From NCBI GenBank assembly GCA_029558955.1, contig JAKQCW010000031.1, positions 1 to 64,000 of the forward strand: a stretch of 64,000 nucleotides of DNA. The letters are read 5' to 3'. Shown here piece after piece: positions 29,936 through 38,349 of the stretch (positions within the stretch are counted from its first letter, which is position 1; each line of letters opens with the position of its first letter). Origin of the DNA: Chloroflexota bacterium (GTDB lineage: Bacteria > Chloroflexota > Anaerolineae > JAAEKA01). The notes beneath the pieces were generated by a model. That model worked only from the letters and a program-made list of their open reading frames with translations. It was not told where the DNA came from and searched no databases. A program made the position numbers and the translations under genes.

Positions 29936-31138
29936 ATGACTCTCGCCGCCCGCATATCCGTCGCAATCTCATTCCTGGGGCTGCTGCTGTTCACCGGCAC
30001 GGCCTTTGCCCAAGAGACGCCTCTGGCCGGCCCGTGCGCCCCGGGCGTTGTCTACGCTTCGGCCTGCGACGTTGACCACGATGGCGACATCGACATCTTC
30101 GATATTCAGCTCATCGCTGGACGCTGGAGCCAGACCGGCGTGTGGACCAGCGACAACGAGCACAACCACCTGGGCCAGACGTGGACCGGCGCCAACAATC
30201 CGCTCACCATCGGCGGATCGTTCGGCGCGACCGGCTGGGCGCCGCTGGTGCTGAGCAACAGCGCCCCCGGCGGCGACGGACTCCGAATCCAATCGTCCGG
30301 CGGCGACGGCGTCAGCGTGACCTCGGCCACCTTCGCCGGTTTTTACGTGGAGTCGACCGGTGGGGTTGGTTTTCAGGTCAACTCGGCCGGCACCTACGGC
30401 GTGGCCACCAGCAACACGGAGTACGACGGCGTGCGGGTGCGGCTGGCGGGACAACACGGCGTCTCCGCCGAGTCCACCTCAGCCACCCACTACGGCGGCC
30501 TGTTCTACAACATAGCGAACGGCGGCGCGGGGCTGTACGCGCGCGGCGGCAGCACCCTGGCCCCTGACGTGGTGCTGGGCGGCAACAGCGCCTCCAACGA
30601 CGACGGTCGGATCATGTCGCAGCCCAGCTACGCCGGCAGCGACATCATGCTGCACAGCAACGACGAGATTTGGCTGTATCTGGACGACGACGCCGACGCC
30701 GACGCCGGCAATTTCGTCATCTTCAACAGCGCCAACGCCTCCGTCTTCACGGTCGCCGAAAACGGCAACATGACCGCGACCGGAACCAAGTCGGCCGTGG
30801 TCGAGACGGAGTCGCACGGACCGCGGCTGCTGTACGCCATGGAAAGCCCGCAGAACTGGTTCGAGGACTTCGGCGGCGGCCAGTTGACCGCGGGACAAGC
30901 CACCATTGCCTTCGATCCGGTCTTCGCCGAGACCGTCAACCTGGAAGAACCGTACCGCGTCTTCCTGACTCCGATGGGAGACTGCCAGCTCTACGTCGCC
31001 GGGAAGACCGCGGCCTCGTTCACCGTGCGCGCGATGGGCGGCCAGACCTGCGACATCGCCTTCGACTACCGCGTCGTCGCCCTGCGCAAAGGCTACGAGC
31101 AGCTCAGGCTGGAAACGCCAGAGGTGATCGAGGACTAG
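29936..31138 (+). CDS. Secreted protein with a dockerin-like loop, function unknown
   Basis: 400 residues, not assigned to a functional family. A signal peptide (ending FTGTAFA) is followed by one dockerin-like calcium loop, CDVDHDGDIDIFDIQLIAGRW. Then comes a Gly/Ser/Asn-rich stretch with short repeating beta units (SGGDGVSVTSATFAGFYVES, STGGVGFQVNSAG, YDGVRVRLAGQHGVSAES) resembling the shaft of phage-tail or right-handed beta-helix proteins. The final 110 residues (VETESHGPRLLYAMESPQNW to VALRKGYEQL) resemble a tail-fibre-like C-terminal domain. It is inserted between menC and menE in the same direction, although its role has no evident link to quinones. Confidence 0.75.
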   Translation: MTLAARISVAISFLGLLLFTGTAFAQETPLAGPCAPGVVYASACDVDHDGDIDIFDIQLIAGRWSQTGVWTSDNEHNHLGQTWTGANNPLTIGGSFGATGWAPLVLSNSAPGGDGLRIQSSGGDGVSVTSATFAGFYVESTGGVGFQVNSAGTYGVATSNTEYDGVRVRLAGQHGVSAESTSATHYGGLFYNIANGGAGLYARGGSTLAPDVVLGGNSASNDDGRIMSQPSYAGSDIMLHSNDEIWLYLDDDADADAGNFVIFNSANASVFTVAENGNMTATGTKSAVVETESHGPRLLYAMESPQNWFEDFGGGQLTAGQATIAFDPVFAETVNLEEPYRVFLTPMGDCQLYVAGKTAASFTVRAMGGQTCDIAFDYRVVALRKGYEQLRLETPEVIED

Positions 31139-31218
31139 CACGCGCCGGCGCGCATGATTCACCGTCGCAACTGCGCAGCCAGCCGCTGGCCCACCGGCTG
31201 CGCAATCACCACCCATCC

Positions 31219-31546
31219 GGAGTCAAGGCTTCAGCCGGGTCCCGCCCAGGTCGGAGTCAAGGCTTCAGCCGGGTCCCGCCCAGGTCGGAGTCAAGGCTTC
31301 AGCCGGGTCCCGCCCAGGTCGGAGTCAAGGCTTCAGCCGGGTCCCATCCAGGTCGGAGTCAAGGCTTCAGCCGGGTCCCGCCCAGGTCGGAGTCGAGGCT
31401 TCAGCCGGGTCCCGTCCAGGTCGGAGTCGAGGCTTCAGCCGGGTCCCGTCCAGGTCGGAGTCGAGGCTTCAGCCGGGTCCCGTCCAGGTCGGAGTCAAGG
31501 CTTCAGCCGGGTCTTCAGCGCCAACGCCGGCTGAAGCCTCAACTCC
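31219..31546. repeat. 34-bp tandem array, nine copies, with inverted cap (family A)
   Basis: Units start at 31219 and every 34 bp to 31491, each opening GGAGTCAAGGCTTCAGCCGG with Ala/Gly-type A/G variants and ending near CCCAGGT. There are no unique spacers. The last unit faces an inverted copy, ccggctgaagcctcaactcc (31527-31546), forming a 20-bp stem. The 34-bp period is not a multiple of three and the array is not coding. It fills most of the 31139-31606 gap between the secreted protein gene and menE. Confidence 0.9.
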
Positions 31547-31606
31547 CACCAGCAAAGGTCCTCGCGCCTCGATGCAGCAGACAGGTTCCCTTCCCCGCCG
31601 CCCCGC

Positions 31607-32743
31607 ATGACCACAACCCTAACGATCAACTCCCGCGTCTACACCGCAAGCGAGCTCCTGGCCGGGATCCCGGACCATGGTGCGCTCGGCGACAACGCGC
31701 GCGCCGCCCTGGACTTCTGCCGCCGCTGGCTGTCCGGCCAGGTCGAGTTCACCGTCCACACCTCCGGCTCCACCGGCGCGCCCAAGCCGATCGCCCTGCA
31801 CCGGGAGCAGATGGAGGCCAGCGCGCGGGCCACGGGCCAGGCGCTGGGCCTGCGGCCGGGCATGGCCGCGCTGGTCTGCCTGCCGCTGCGCGCCATCGCC
31901 GGCCAGATGATGCTGGTGCGCGGCCTGACGCTGGGGCTGGCCATGACGCTGGTCGAGCCATCGGGCGATCCCCTGGCCGACCTGCCCGCCGCCGCGGTTG
32001 ACTTCACAGCGGTCGTGCCGTTGCAGTTGCAGACCCTGTTGGATGGCCCCCCTGGCTATCGGGAACGGCTGGATCGGATGCAGGCCATTCTGGTCGGCGG
32101 CGCGCCGGTCAGCGCGGCGCTGGAGCAGCGTTTGCAAACCGTGGTCGCGCCCCTTTGGCACACCTACGGCATGACCGAGACCGCCACCCATGTCGCGCTG
32201 CGCCGGCTGAACGGCCCGGAGACGTCGCCCTGGTTCCATCCGCTGCCGGGCGTGGAATTGGCCGTGGACGACCGCGGCTGTCTGCGCGTCAGGGGGCCGA
32301 TGACCCTCGACCGGTGGGTGCAGACCAACGACCTGGTGGAACTGGCCTCCCTGCCGCCGGGCCGGGCCGCCTTCCGCTGGCTGGGCCGTTGGGACCACGT
32401 GATCAACAGCGGCGGGGTGAAAGTCACGGTGGAGATGGTCGAGGCGGCCGTGGAGCGGGCCTGGCCGGCGAGCGGGCTGGAAGCGCGGCGTTTCTTCGTG
32501 GCCGGCCTGCCCGATGAACGGCTGGGGGAAGCTGTGACGCTGGTGATCGAAGGGGAACCGCTGGGCGAGGCCGGCGAGAGCGCGCTGCGCGACGCAAGCA
32601 TGCGCGGCCTGGAGCGCTATCAGGCGCCGCGGCGCATCGTCTACCGGCCGCGGTTCATCGAGACCGAGACCGGCAAGATCGACCGCGCGGCCACTCTCGC
32701 CGCAGTTGAGGACCCGTCCGCGCTGCCCAGCGCGCGCCCGTGA
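31607..32743 (+). CDS. menE: o-Succinylbenzoate-CoA ligase (MenE)
   Basis: Adenylate-forming enzyme that activates o-succinylbenzoate for MenB. The 378-residue protein is shorter than typical MenE (about 450-490), as in some compact versions with a reduced N-terminal domain. The phosphate loop VHTSGSTGAPKPI, the A5 motif YGMTETATHVA, WLGRWDHVINSGGVKV and the C-terminal catalytic Lys region IETETGKIDRAA are all present. It begins 468 bp after the preceding secreted protein gene, across the 34-bp array, so whether it is still transcribed from the men promoter is uncertain. It converges on the helicase gene. Confidence 0.9.
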   Translation: MTTTLTINSRVYTASELLAGIPDHGALGDNARAALDFCRRWLSGQVEFTVHTSGSTGAPKPIALHREQMEASARATGQALGLRPGMAALVCLPLRAIAGQMMLVRGLTLGLAMTLVEPSGDPLADLPAAAVDFTAVVPLQLQTLLDGPPGYRERLDRMQAILVGGAPVSAALEQRLQTVVAPLWHTYGMTETATHVALRRLNGPETSPWFHPLPGVELAVDDRGCLRVRGPMTLDRWVQTNDLVELASLPPGRAAFRWLGRWDHVINSGGVKVTVEMVEAAVERAWPASGLEARRFFVAGLPDERLGEAVTLVIEGEPLGEAGESALRDASMRGLERYQAPRRIVYRPRFIETETGKIDRAATLAAVEDPSALPSARP

Positions 32744-32778
32744 TCCCCTCACAGCCGTGGCCGGTTGCCCCGCCAATC

Positions 32779-32810
32779 AAGTTGCCAATTTTTCCGAAAG
32801 TTGGCAACTT
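32779..32810. terminator. Hairpin between menE and helicase genes
   Basis: AAGTTGCCAA (32779-32788) pairs perfectly with TTGGCAACTT (32801-32810) across a 12-nt loop containing a T-run. It sits in the 72-bp convergent gap and could serve both genes. Confidence 0.55.
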
Positions 32811-32815
32811 TGGCG

Positions 32816-34291
32816 CTACCTGCGCCGTGAGCGACCGCCGCGGCGGTTGCCGCGGCGCGGGCCGCCTGAAGATGCGGCGGCCGGCGGGCGGGGGGGCGTG
32901 GGGAGCGCGCCCGGCTGCACAGCCGGCGCGTGCAGCATCTGCTGGTAGGTGTCATCCAGCAGCATGGTGATCAGCGGCAGCTCGTCCTCGGCCTCGGCCA
33001 GGGCACGCGCCAGGGGGACGAAGCGACGGCTGCGCTCCCCTTGCAGCTTGTCCCGGTCGCGCAACCGCGCTTCCAGCAGCGTCACCAGCCGCTCGGCCAC
33101 CACCGCCTCCACATCGGCATCGCTGGGCATCTGGCGCTCGATCATCTCGATCTCGTAATGCTTGGCGATGCGGTTGAAGGCCATGCGCTCGCCGGCGCTG
33201 ACCAGGCTGATGGCCGTTCCGGCTGCGCCGGCGCGCCCCGTCCGTCCCGCGCGGTGGATGTAGCTCTCCACATCCTCCGGCGTCTCGTACTGGATCACAT
33301 GCGACAGGTCGGGGATGTCCAGCCCGCGCGCGGCCACGTCGGTGGCCACCAGGAAGCGCAGCGTGCCCAGCCGCACCCGCTCCAGCACCTGCTCGCGCTC
33401 CTTCTGCCCCAGGTCGGCGCTCAGCTCGTCGGCGTCGTAGCCGAAACGCTGCAAGACCGCCGTGACATAGTGTACCTTGACCTTGGTGTTACAGAAGATG
33501 ATGGCTGAGCTGGGGTTCTCCACCTCGATCAGCCGCACCAGGGCCCGGTCCTTGTCCATGCCGGGCACGGTGTAGAAGATGTGCTCGGTGTCGGTGACGT
33601 GGACATGATCGCTGCTCAGGCTGATGAACTGCGGATCGCGCAGGAAATCCTGGGCCAGGCGCATAACATAGCTGGGGAAGGTGGCCGAAAACATGCTGGT
33701 ATGGACGCGGCGCTCCGGCAGGTAGCGCTGCACCCGCACCATGTCGGGGTAGAAGCCCATGGAAAGCATGCGGTCGGCCTCGTCGAAGACCAACATGCGC
33801 AGGCCGTCCAGCGAGAGGGTGCGGCGCAAGAGGTGATCCAGCACGCGGCCGGGGGTGCCGATCACGATCTGAGCGCCCTGCTTGAGCGCGTCGATCTGGC
33901 TGCCGTAGCCGACGCCGCCGTAGACTGCGACGGTGCGCAGGCCAGCCGCGCCGCAGAGAGTCTCAGCCTCGCGCCAGACCTGGCGGGCCAGCTCGCGGGT
34001 GGGCACAAGAATCAGCGCCTGGCAGGCGTCGCGCCGGGGATCCAGGCGCTCCAGCATGGGCAAGAGAAATGCGCCGGTCTTGCCGCTGCCGGTGCGGGCC
34101 TGGGCCATGATATCCTGGCCGGCCAGCAGATAGGGGATGGCCCGCGCCTGAACGGGCATCAGCGCCGGCCAGCCGGCGCGGGCCACGGCTGCCGCCAGGC
34201 TGGCCGGCAGGCTCTCCAGGGCGATCTCAGGCAACTGATCGGCAGCTTCGGATGGGGTAGATTGGTCGGATGTAGTCAAGCTAGGCACCAC
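32816..34291 (-). CDS. DEAD-box ATP-dependent RNA helicase
   Basis: 491-residue helicase for RNA remodelling, as in cold-shock or ribosome assembly. The motifs in order are the Q-motif region (PALMPVQARAIP), I AQARTGSGKT, Ia PTRELARQ, II VFDEADRML near residue 170, III SATF, IV IIFCNTKV, V ATDVAARGLDIPD and VI HRAGRTGRAG near residue 347. The C-terminus is an Arg/Gly-rich tail (GNRRGGRSRRR) that probably binds RNA. No ATG is available; GTG codons at 34291 or 34288 are the likely start. It is monocistronic. Confidence 0.93.
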   Translation of the reverse strand: MVPSLTTSDQSTPSEAADQLPEIALESLPASLAAAVARAGWPALMPVQARAIPYLLAGQDIMAQARTGSGKTGAFLLPMLERLDPRRDACQALILVPTRELARQVWREAETLCGAAGLRTVAVYGGVGYGSQIDALKQGAQIVIGTPGRVLDHLLRRTLSLDGLRMLVFDEADRMLSMGFYPDMVRVQRYLPERRVHTSMFSATFPSYVMRLAQDFLRDPQFISLSSDHVHVTDTEHIFYTVPGMDKDRALVRLIEVENPSSAIIFCNTKVKVHYVTAVLQRFGYDADELSADLGQKEREQVLERVRLGTLRFLVATDVAARGLDIPDLSHVIQYETPEDVESYIHRAGRTGRAGAAGTAISLVSAGERMAFNRIAKHYEIEMIERQMPSDADVEAVVAERLVTLLEARLRDRDKLQGERSRRFVPLARALAEAEDELPLITMLLDDTYQQMLHAPAVQPGALPTPPRPPAAASSGGPRRGNRRGGRSRRR

Positions 34292-34322
34292 TGATCGAAA
34301 TCTGGGTCAAACTGACGAAAAA

Positions 34323-34350
34323 CGCCCCCAGGGCCGATGCTCTGGGGGCG
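34323..34350 (-). terminator. Rho-independent terminator of the three-repeat secreted protein gene
   Basis: Stem CGCCCCCAG / CTGGGGGCG with a 10-nt loop, followed on the minus strand by GCG-free TTTTT (34322-34318). It begins 25 nt after the stop codon at 34375. Confidence 0.88.
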
Positions 34351-34374
34351 CTGCTGTCTGACGATGAGCCGCGG

Positions 34375-35538
34375 TTATTCGGCGTTGGCGATGACGAAGC
34401 TGGTGATGTACTCGCTGTAGTTCTGCTTGGGGTTGGTCACCACACGCAGGCTGAAGCCGTACTCGCCGTTGGGGAAGTTGGTGGTGTCCACATCGACGCT
34501 GAACTCGCCAGCCTCGCTGCCGGTGGCAACCCAGGACATGGCGTCCTCATTGCCAGCCGGGAAGATGAACAGGTCCCAGCGGCGGAAGTTCGGGTCGTCG
34601 GCATAGCCGGTGACGGTGGCCGTGCCGCTGAGGGAGGCGCCTTCCTCCAGATCGAAGCCGTTGGCGCGCACTTCGGCGGCCGGGGCCTCGACCGCGGCCG
34701 GAGCCTCGGCTTCCACGGTCTCGGTGGTGGTCTCGGTAGCAGCGACCTCTTCGACGACCGGCTCGGCGGCGGCGTTGGCAATCGCGAAGTCAGCCGTGTA
34801 CTCGCTGTAGTTCTGCTTGGGGTTGGTCACCACACGCAGGTTGAAGGTGTAGTCGCCATCGGGGAAGTTGGTGGTGTCCACATCGACGCTGAACTCGCCA
34901 GCCTCGTCGCCGGTGGCAACCCAGGACATGGCGTCCTCATTGCCGGCGGGGTAGATGAACAGGTCCCAGCGGCGGAAGTTCGGGTCGTCGGCATAGCCGG
35001 TGACGGTGGCCGTGCCGCTGAGGGAAGCGTCTTCCTTCAGATCGAAGCCGTTGGCAGGGGCAGCAGGCTCTTCAGCCGGGGCCGGAGCGGCCACTTCGGC
35101 CTCTTCAGCCTCTTCGGCCTCTTCCTCAACCTCAGCCGGAGCGGCCGCGGCAGGAGCGTCGCCGTTGGCAATGGTGAAGCTGGTCAGGTACTCACTGTAG
35201 TTCCGCTGGGGGTTGGTCACCACACGCAGGCTGAGGACATGCTCGCCATCGGCGAAGTTGGTGGTTTCCAGATCAGCGCTGAACTCGCCGGCCGAGCTGC
35301 CCGAAGCAATCCAGGCCCTGGCATTCTCATCGCCGCCGGGGAAGATGAACAGATCCCAGCGATAGAAATTCGGGTCGTCGGCATAGCCGGTGACAGTGAC
35401 AGTGCCGCTGACGGTGGCGCCTTCGGCGGGTACGGTGATGCCGTTGTCGGTCTGAGCGCTGACGAAGAGCGGCGCAGCGATCAGCGACGCCAGAATGGTC
35501 AACACCAACGCGACTCTAAACCATGCTTTTCGGAACAT
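34375..35538 (-). CDS. Secreted three-repeat beta-domain protein with acidic linkers
   Basis: 387 residues; no enzyme family recognised. A signal peptide (MFRKAWFRVALVLTILASLI to VSA) is followed by three homologous domains of about 85 residues. Each runs from SGTVTVTGYADDPNF through RWDLFIFP, W-A-G-EFS-D, TTNF-DGE and LRVVTNP--NYSEY to FTIAN. Ala/Glu/Pro-rich linkers join them (EEEAEEAEEAEVAAPAPAEE). The second and third copies are nearly identical in DNA as well, which points to recent duplication. The layout resembles Ig-like surface domains; adhesion or S-layer association is a guess. ATG 35538 has ggagg upstream. A near-consensus promoter, a 108-nt leader with a hairpin and a strong terminator suggest high expression. 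Confidence 0.82.
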   Translation of the reverse strand: MFRKAWFRVALVLTILASLIAAPLFVSAQTDNGITVPAEGATVSGTVTVTGYADDPNFYRWDLFIFPGGDENARAWIASGSSAGEFSADLETTNFADGEHVLSLRVVTNPQRNYSEYLTSFTIANGDAPAAAAPAEVEEEAEEAEEAEVAAPAPAEEPAAPANGFDLKEDASLSGTATVTGYADDPNFRRWDLFIYPAGNEDAMSWVATGDEAGEFSVDVDTTNFPDGDYTFNLRVVTNPKQNYSEYTADFAIANAAAEPVVEEVAATETTTETVEAEAPAAVEAPAAEVRANGFDLEEGASLSGTATVTGYADDPNFRRWDLFIFPAGNEDAMSWVATGSEAGEFSVDVDTTNFPNGEYGFSLRVVTNPKQNYSEYITSFVIANAE

Positions 35539-35591
35539 AAGTCTTTGCCTCCTTGTGTTTGGCTGTAATAGTGTTCCTAGTTCGAAAATTG

Positions 35592-35640
35592 ACAATGAAC
35601 ACGGCCTGCTGGATGGATATTTCAGCAGACCGTGCGTGTT
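35592..35640 (-). promoter_or_regulatory. Imperfect hairpin in the 5' leader
   Basis: TGAACACGG and CCTGCTG near 35593-35609 pair imperfectly with CAGCAG and CGTGCGTGTTCA near 35624-35641. It is transcribed as the 5' end of the secreted protein mRNA and may stabilise it. Confidence 0.4.
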
Positions 35641-35652
35641 CACAACGCCCTG

Positions 35653-35681
35653 TTTATAACACAGTCCCGCCGATTTGTCAA
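35653..35681 (-). promoter_or_regulatory. Near-consensus promoter of the three-repeat secreted protein
   Basis: Minus strand TTGACA (35681-35676), 17-bp spacer, TATAAA (35658-35653). Predicted start near 35646. Confidence 0.75.
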
Positions 35682-35765
35682 TCCAAGAAAGGACTGAGCA
35701 GCAAGCTCAAGGCAGTCAAGAGGTCGGCGTGCGGAGATGCAGCACAATTCGTCGCCGCCGCAGAT

Positions 35766-35794
35766 TTGGCGCTCCTCCCCCCCTGTGGTAAAAT
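35766..35794 (+). promoter_or_regulatory. Promoter of tRNA-Gln
   Basis: TTGGCG (35766-35771), 17-bp spacer, TAAAAT (35789-35794), with TGG before the -10. The tRNA 5' end lies 13 nt after the -10. Confidence 0.65.
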
Positions 35795-35806
35795 CCCTGG
35801 CGTCAC

Positions 35807-35881
35807 TGGGGTGTCGTCTAATTGGCAGGACAGCTGACTCTGGATCAGTAAGTTGGGGTTCGAGTCCCTGCACCCCAGCCA
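35807..35881 (+). tRNA. tRNA-Gln (anticodon CTG)
   Basis: 75-nt cloverleaf. The acceptor stem is TGGGGTG / CACCCCA, a D-arm follows with AATTGGCAGGA, and the anticodon stem CTGA / TCAG encloses the loop CTCTGGA with anticodon CTG. The T-loop is GTTCGAGTC. Discriminator G and a genome-encoded CCA end the molecule at 35881. UGGGG at the 5' end is typical of glutamine tRNAs. Confidence 0.95.
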
Positions 35882-35893
35882 GTAACCGAAGAA

Positions 35894-35928
35894 GCGACTA
35901 GCTGATTGTGAATCGGCTGGTCGCTTTT
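35894..35928 (+). terminator. Rho-independent terminator of tRNA-Gln
   Basis: 14-bp stem GCGACTAGCTGATT / AATCGGCTGGTCGC with two G-U pairs and a GTG loop, followed by TTTT. It starts 13 nt after the tRNA. Confidence 0.9.
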
Positions 35929-36356
35929 GCGTTGGCGGCGGGGAAGTGTTCGACAGCCATTGGCGCTGCCGCTTCAGTTCAGGCGCTGGCATCGAGCATT
36001 CTCCACCAATATGTGGAAGGCGCGCTGCGCGAAAGTAGTTAGGCCCAGCGCTTCGGGCGGATGGGCTGCTATGGCCGTTGGGCCATCGGCCGAAATCCGA
36101 TTCCGGTGATTCCGCGCGAGGCCGAGACTGCACTATACTCTGACTGCTGGCGCCCGTTGGACAGTCTTCCTCTCCCCGCCACTGTCTCAGCGGGCGTTGT
36201 CGCGTCCGGTACCCGGTTCCGCGAGCTGCCCCCGCGCCTCAGCGCATCCCCGCTCCTCGTCGATCAATTGTAAAGGATGTACCGGTCGGTGCAGATCTGG
36301 CGCTCGTGCATCTGTTGTGGGCCATGGTCAATAGGCTTTACGGCGGGGACGGCTGA
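35929..36356. other. Intergenic region without a recognised feature
   Basis: 428 bp between the tRNA terminator and the S9 peptidase gene. Short frames here lack a ribosome binding site and recognisable protein sequence. No repeat-family member was found. Confidence 0.5.
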
Positions 36357-38291
36357 TCACGCTGGCAGGTTTTCGATGATTATCCCCGGCAGCTCGTCGG
36401 CCGGCGTGATTCCCAGCACCTGGGCGTAGAAGGCCAGTTCTGCCTGCCGCGCGTGGATGACGTTCTCGGCGCGGCGGAAGCCGTGGCCTTCGCCTTCATA
36501 GGCGATGTATGCCACGGGGATTCCTTTCTTGCGCAGCACATCCACCATCATCTCCGCCTGGTTAGGCAACACGATCTTGTCATCCAATCCCTGGAAAAAG
36601 ATCACCGGGCTGCTAAGCTTGTCGGCGTGCGTCAGCGCCGAACGCTCCAGGTAGAGGTCGCGGCGTTCCGGGTAGGGACCGATCAGCCAGTCGAGGTAGC
36701 GCGACTCGAACTTGTGCGTTTCCAGCGCCAGCGCCTCGGCATCGCTCACACCGAAGTAGCTGGCGCCGGCGGCGAAGGCATCGGAGGAAACAAGCGCCAT
36801 CAACGTGGTGTAGCCCCCCGCGCTTCCCCCGCGAATCAACAAGCGGCCGCCGTCGATGCGCCTCTGGCTTGCCAGCCAGCGCGCACCGGCGATGCAATCC
36901 TCGACGTCCGCGATGCCCCACTGACCGTTGAGCAGCTCCCGATAGCGCCGCCCATAGCCGGTGCTGCCGCGGTAATTGACATCAAGCACGCCAAAGCCGC
37001 GACTCGTCCAGTACTGAACTCCCAATTGGAGGGCGCCATCAGTGGCGCCGGTTGGTCCACCGTGGCTGAAGACAATCAAAGGCGGCAGTTCGTCCGCGGG
37101 CGCCTGATAGAAGGGATTCAACGGCGGGTAGTAGAAGGCATGGACGATGACGTTGTCACTGGTGGGGAAACTCACCACTTCGGGCGCGGAGAGAAAGGCC
37201 GGATCGACCTGCAATGTCGAACCGGAGTAGAGCATATGCAGTGAACGGTCTGCAAGATTGAGATGCATGACCGCTTCGTGCTCGGTCGCCGCACCGGCGA
37301 TGAAGATGGCGTGCGCGAGGTGAACGTGCAGGCTATACGCATTCGCAAAGGTACATAACGGCTCCAGCGCCCCGCCCACCAGGTCAAGACGGGCAACTGT
37401 CATGCTGCCATCGCGCAGATATGTGCAGACTGCGGTGTCGGCGTCGACGAAGCCATAGGTTGTCATACCCAGGTGCCATTGGGGCATACCAAACTCGGCA
37501 TCCAGCGGCGCCAGCGCCTCCGCGCCATGCGGCGTCCAGCGGTATAGATTCCACCAGTCGGTACGATCCGACACGAAGTAGAGCTGGCCATCCGGGGCCC
37601 ACATGGGTTGAAAGATCGACTCGCCGCCCCGCTCACCCTCAACACAGCGGGCATTGCTCAGCCGGCCATCGGAGGCTATGTCGCCCAACCAGAGCTCGGT
37701 AGCCGTCCATGGCATGTTGGGATGGCGCCACGCCAGCCAGCAAAGCTGCCTGCCATCCGGGCTGATCTGAGGAGTCGAGTAGAAGTCGTGGCCCGACGCC
37801 AACACTTCACCCGCGCCGCCGGCCACATAATCGATTGCGACCAGTGTGTTGACCGCCTCCTGCCCTGCGGCGGTGTGATCTTCACGCACACAGATGATAC
37901 GGTTGCGCGCTCGGTCGATCACGCCATCCGCGTAGCGGTAGTCAGGCGGAGTCAGTGGAACGGGCGCTTCATCCGGCATCTGGCGATAAAGAATCTGGTC
38001 AGCGAAATTGACGAAGTAGATCACGCCTGCATCAACCCAATACGAGCCGCCGCCATATTCATGCACCCGTGTGCGCGCGTTGAAGTCAGGCGGCGTCACA
38101 TCTACCGCGCCCGTCGCCGCGGTCCAGCGCACAATCACAGAGCGTCCCTTTTCGGCCGGGCGCATCTCCACCCAGTAGATGGCATCGCCATCGCCCCTCA
38201 CATCGTCCAGAAAGGCGACGCCTTCCGCCAGCATCTCCGCCGTGATCGGCGATCGCCAAGAGCCGTAGTTGGAAATGAGTCGATCTGCCAT
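36357..38291 (-). CDS. S9 family prolyl-oligopeptidase-like serine peptidase
   Basis: 644-residue cytoplasmic peptidase, with no signal peptide, probably an acylaminoacyl-peptidase or oligopeptidase. The first 370 residues form a beta-propeller (WVEMRPAEKGRSVIVRW, LYFVSDRTDWWNLYRW). The C-terminal alpha/beta-hydrolase domain has the nucleophile in RGGSAGGYTTL (about 490), Asp in FFQGLDDKIVLP (about 570) and His in YEGEGHGFRRAEN (about 604). GYGRRYRELLNGQWG and the HGGPTG oxyanion strand are typical of S9. ATG 38291 has gaggaga upstream. The M14 carboxypeptidase gene lies 58 nt upstream on the same strand, suggesting a peptide-degradation pair. Confidence 0.93.
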   Translation of the reverse strand: MADRLISNYGSWRSPITAEMLAEGVAFLDDVRGDGDAIYWVEMRPAEKGRSVIVRWTAATGAVDVTPPDFNARTRVHEYGGGSYWVDAGVIYFVNFADQILYRQMPDEAPVPLTPPDYRYADGVIDRARNRIICVREDHTAAGQEAVNTLVAIDYVAGGAGEVLASGHDFYSTPQISPDGRQLCWLAWRHPNMPWTATELWLGDIASDGRLSNARCVEGERGGESIFQPMWAPDGQLYFVSDRTDWWNLYRWTPHGAEALAPLDAEFGMPQWHLGMTTYGFVDADTAVCTYLRDGSMTVARLDLVGGALEPLCTFANAYSLHVHLAHAIFIAGAATEHEAVMHLNLADRSLHMLYSGSTLQVDPAFLSAPEVVSFPTSDNVIVHAFYYPPLNPFYQAPADELPPLIVFSHGGPTGATDGALQLGVQYWTSRGFGVLDVNYRGSTGYGRRYRELLNGQWGIADVEDCIAGARWLASQRRIDGGRLLIRGGSAGGYTTLMALVSSDAFAAGASYFGVSDAEALALETHKFESRYLDWLIGPYPERRDLYLERSALTHADKLSSPVIFFQGLDDKIVLPNQAEMMVDVLRKKGIPVAYIAYEGEGHGFRRAENVIHARQAELAFYAQVLGITPADELPGIIIENLPA

Positions 38292-38349
38292 GCTGTTCTC
38301 CTCAAACTGTTTCACCAAACGTCAGGTGGTCTCTGTCATCAACTTCCCT

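Noticed and set aside
31154-31534. Open frame through the 34-bp array giving a protein with repeats of type GFSRVPPRSESRLQPG.
   Set aside because: The 34-bp period shifts the frame at each unit, there is no ribosome binding site, and the product only mirrors the DNA repeat.
31219-31546. CRISPR array.
   Set aside because: Units are directly abutting with no unique spacers, and no cas genes are in the window.
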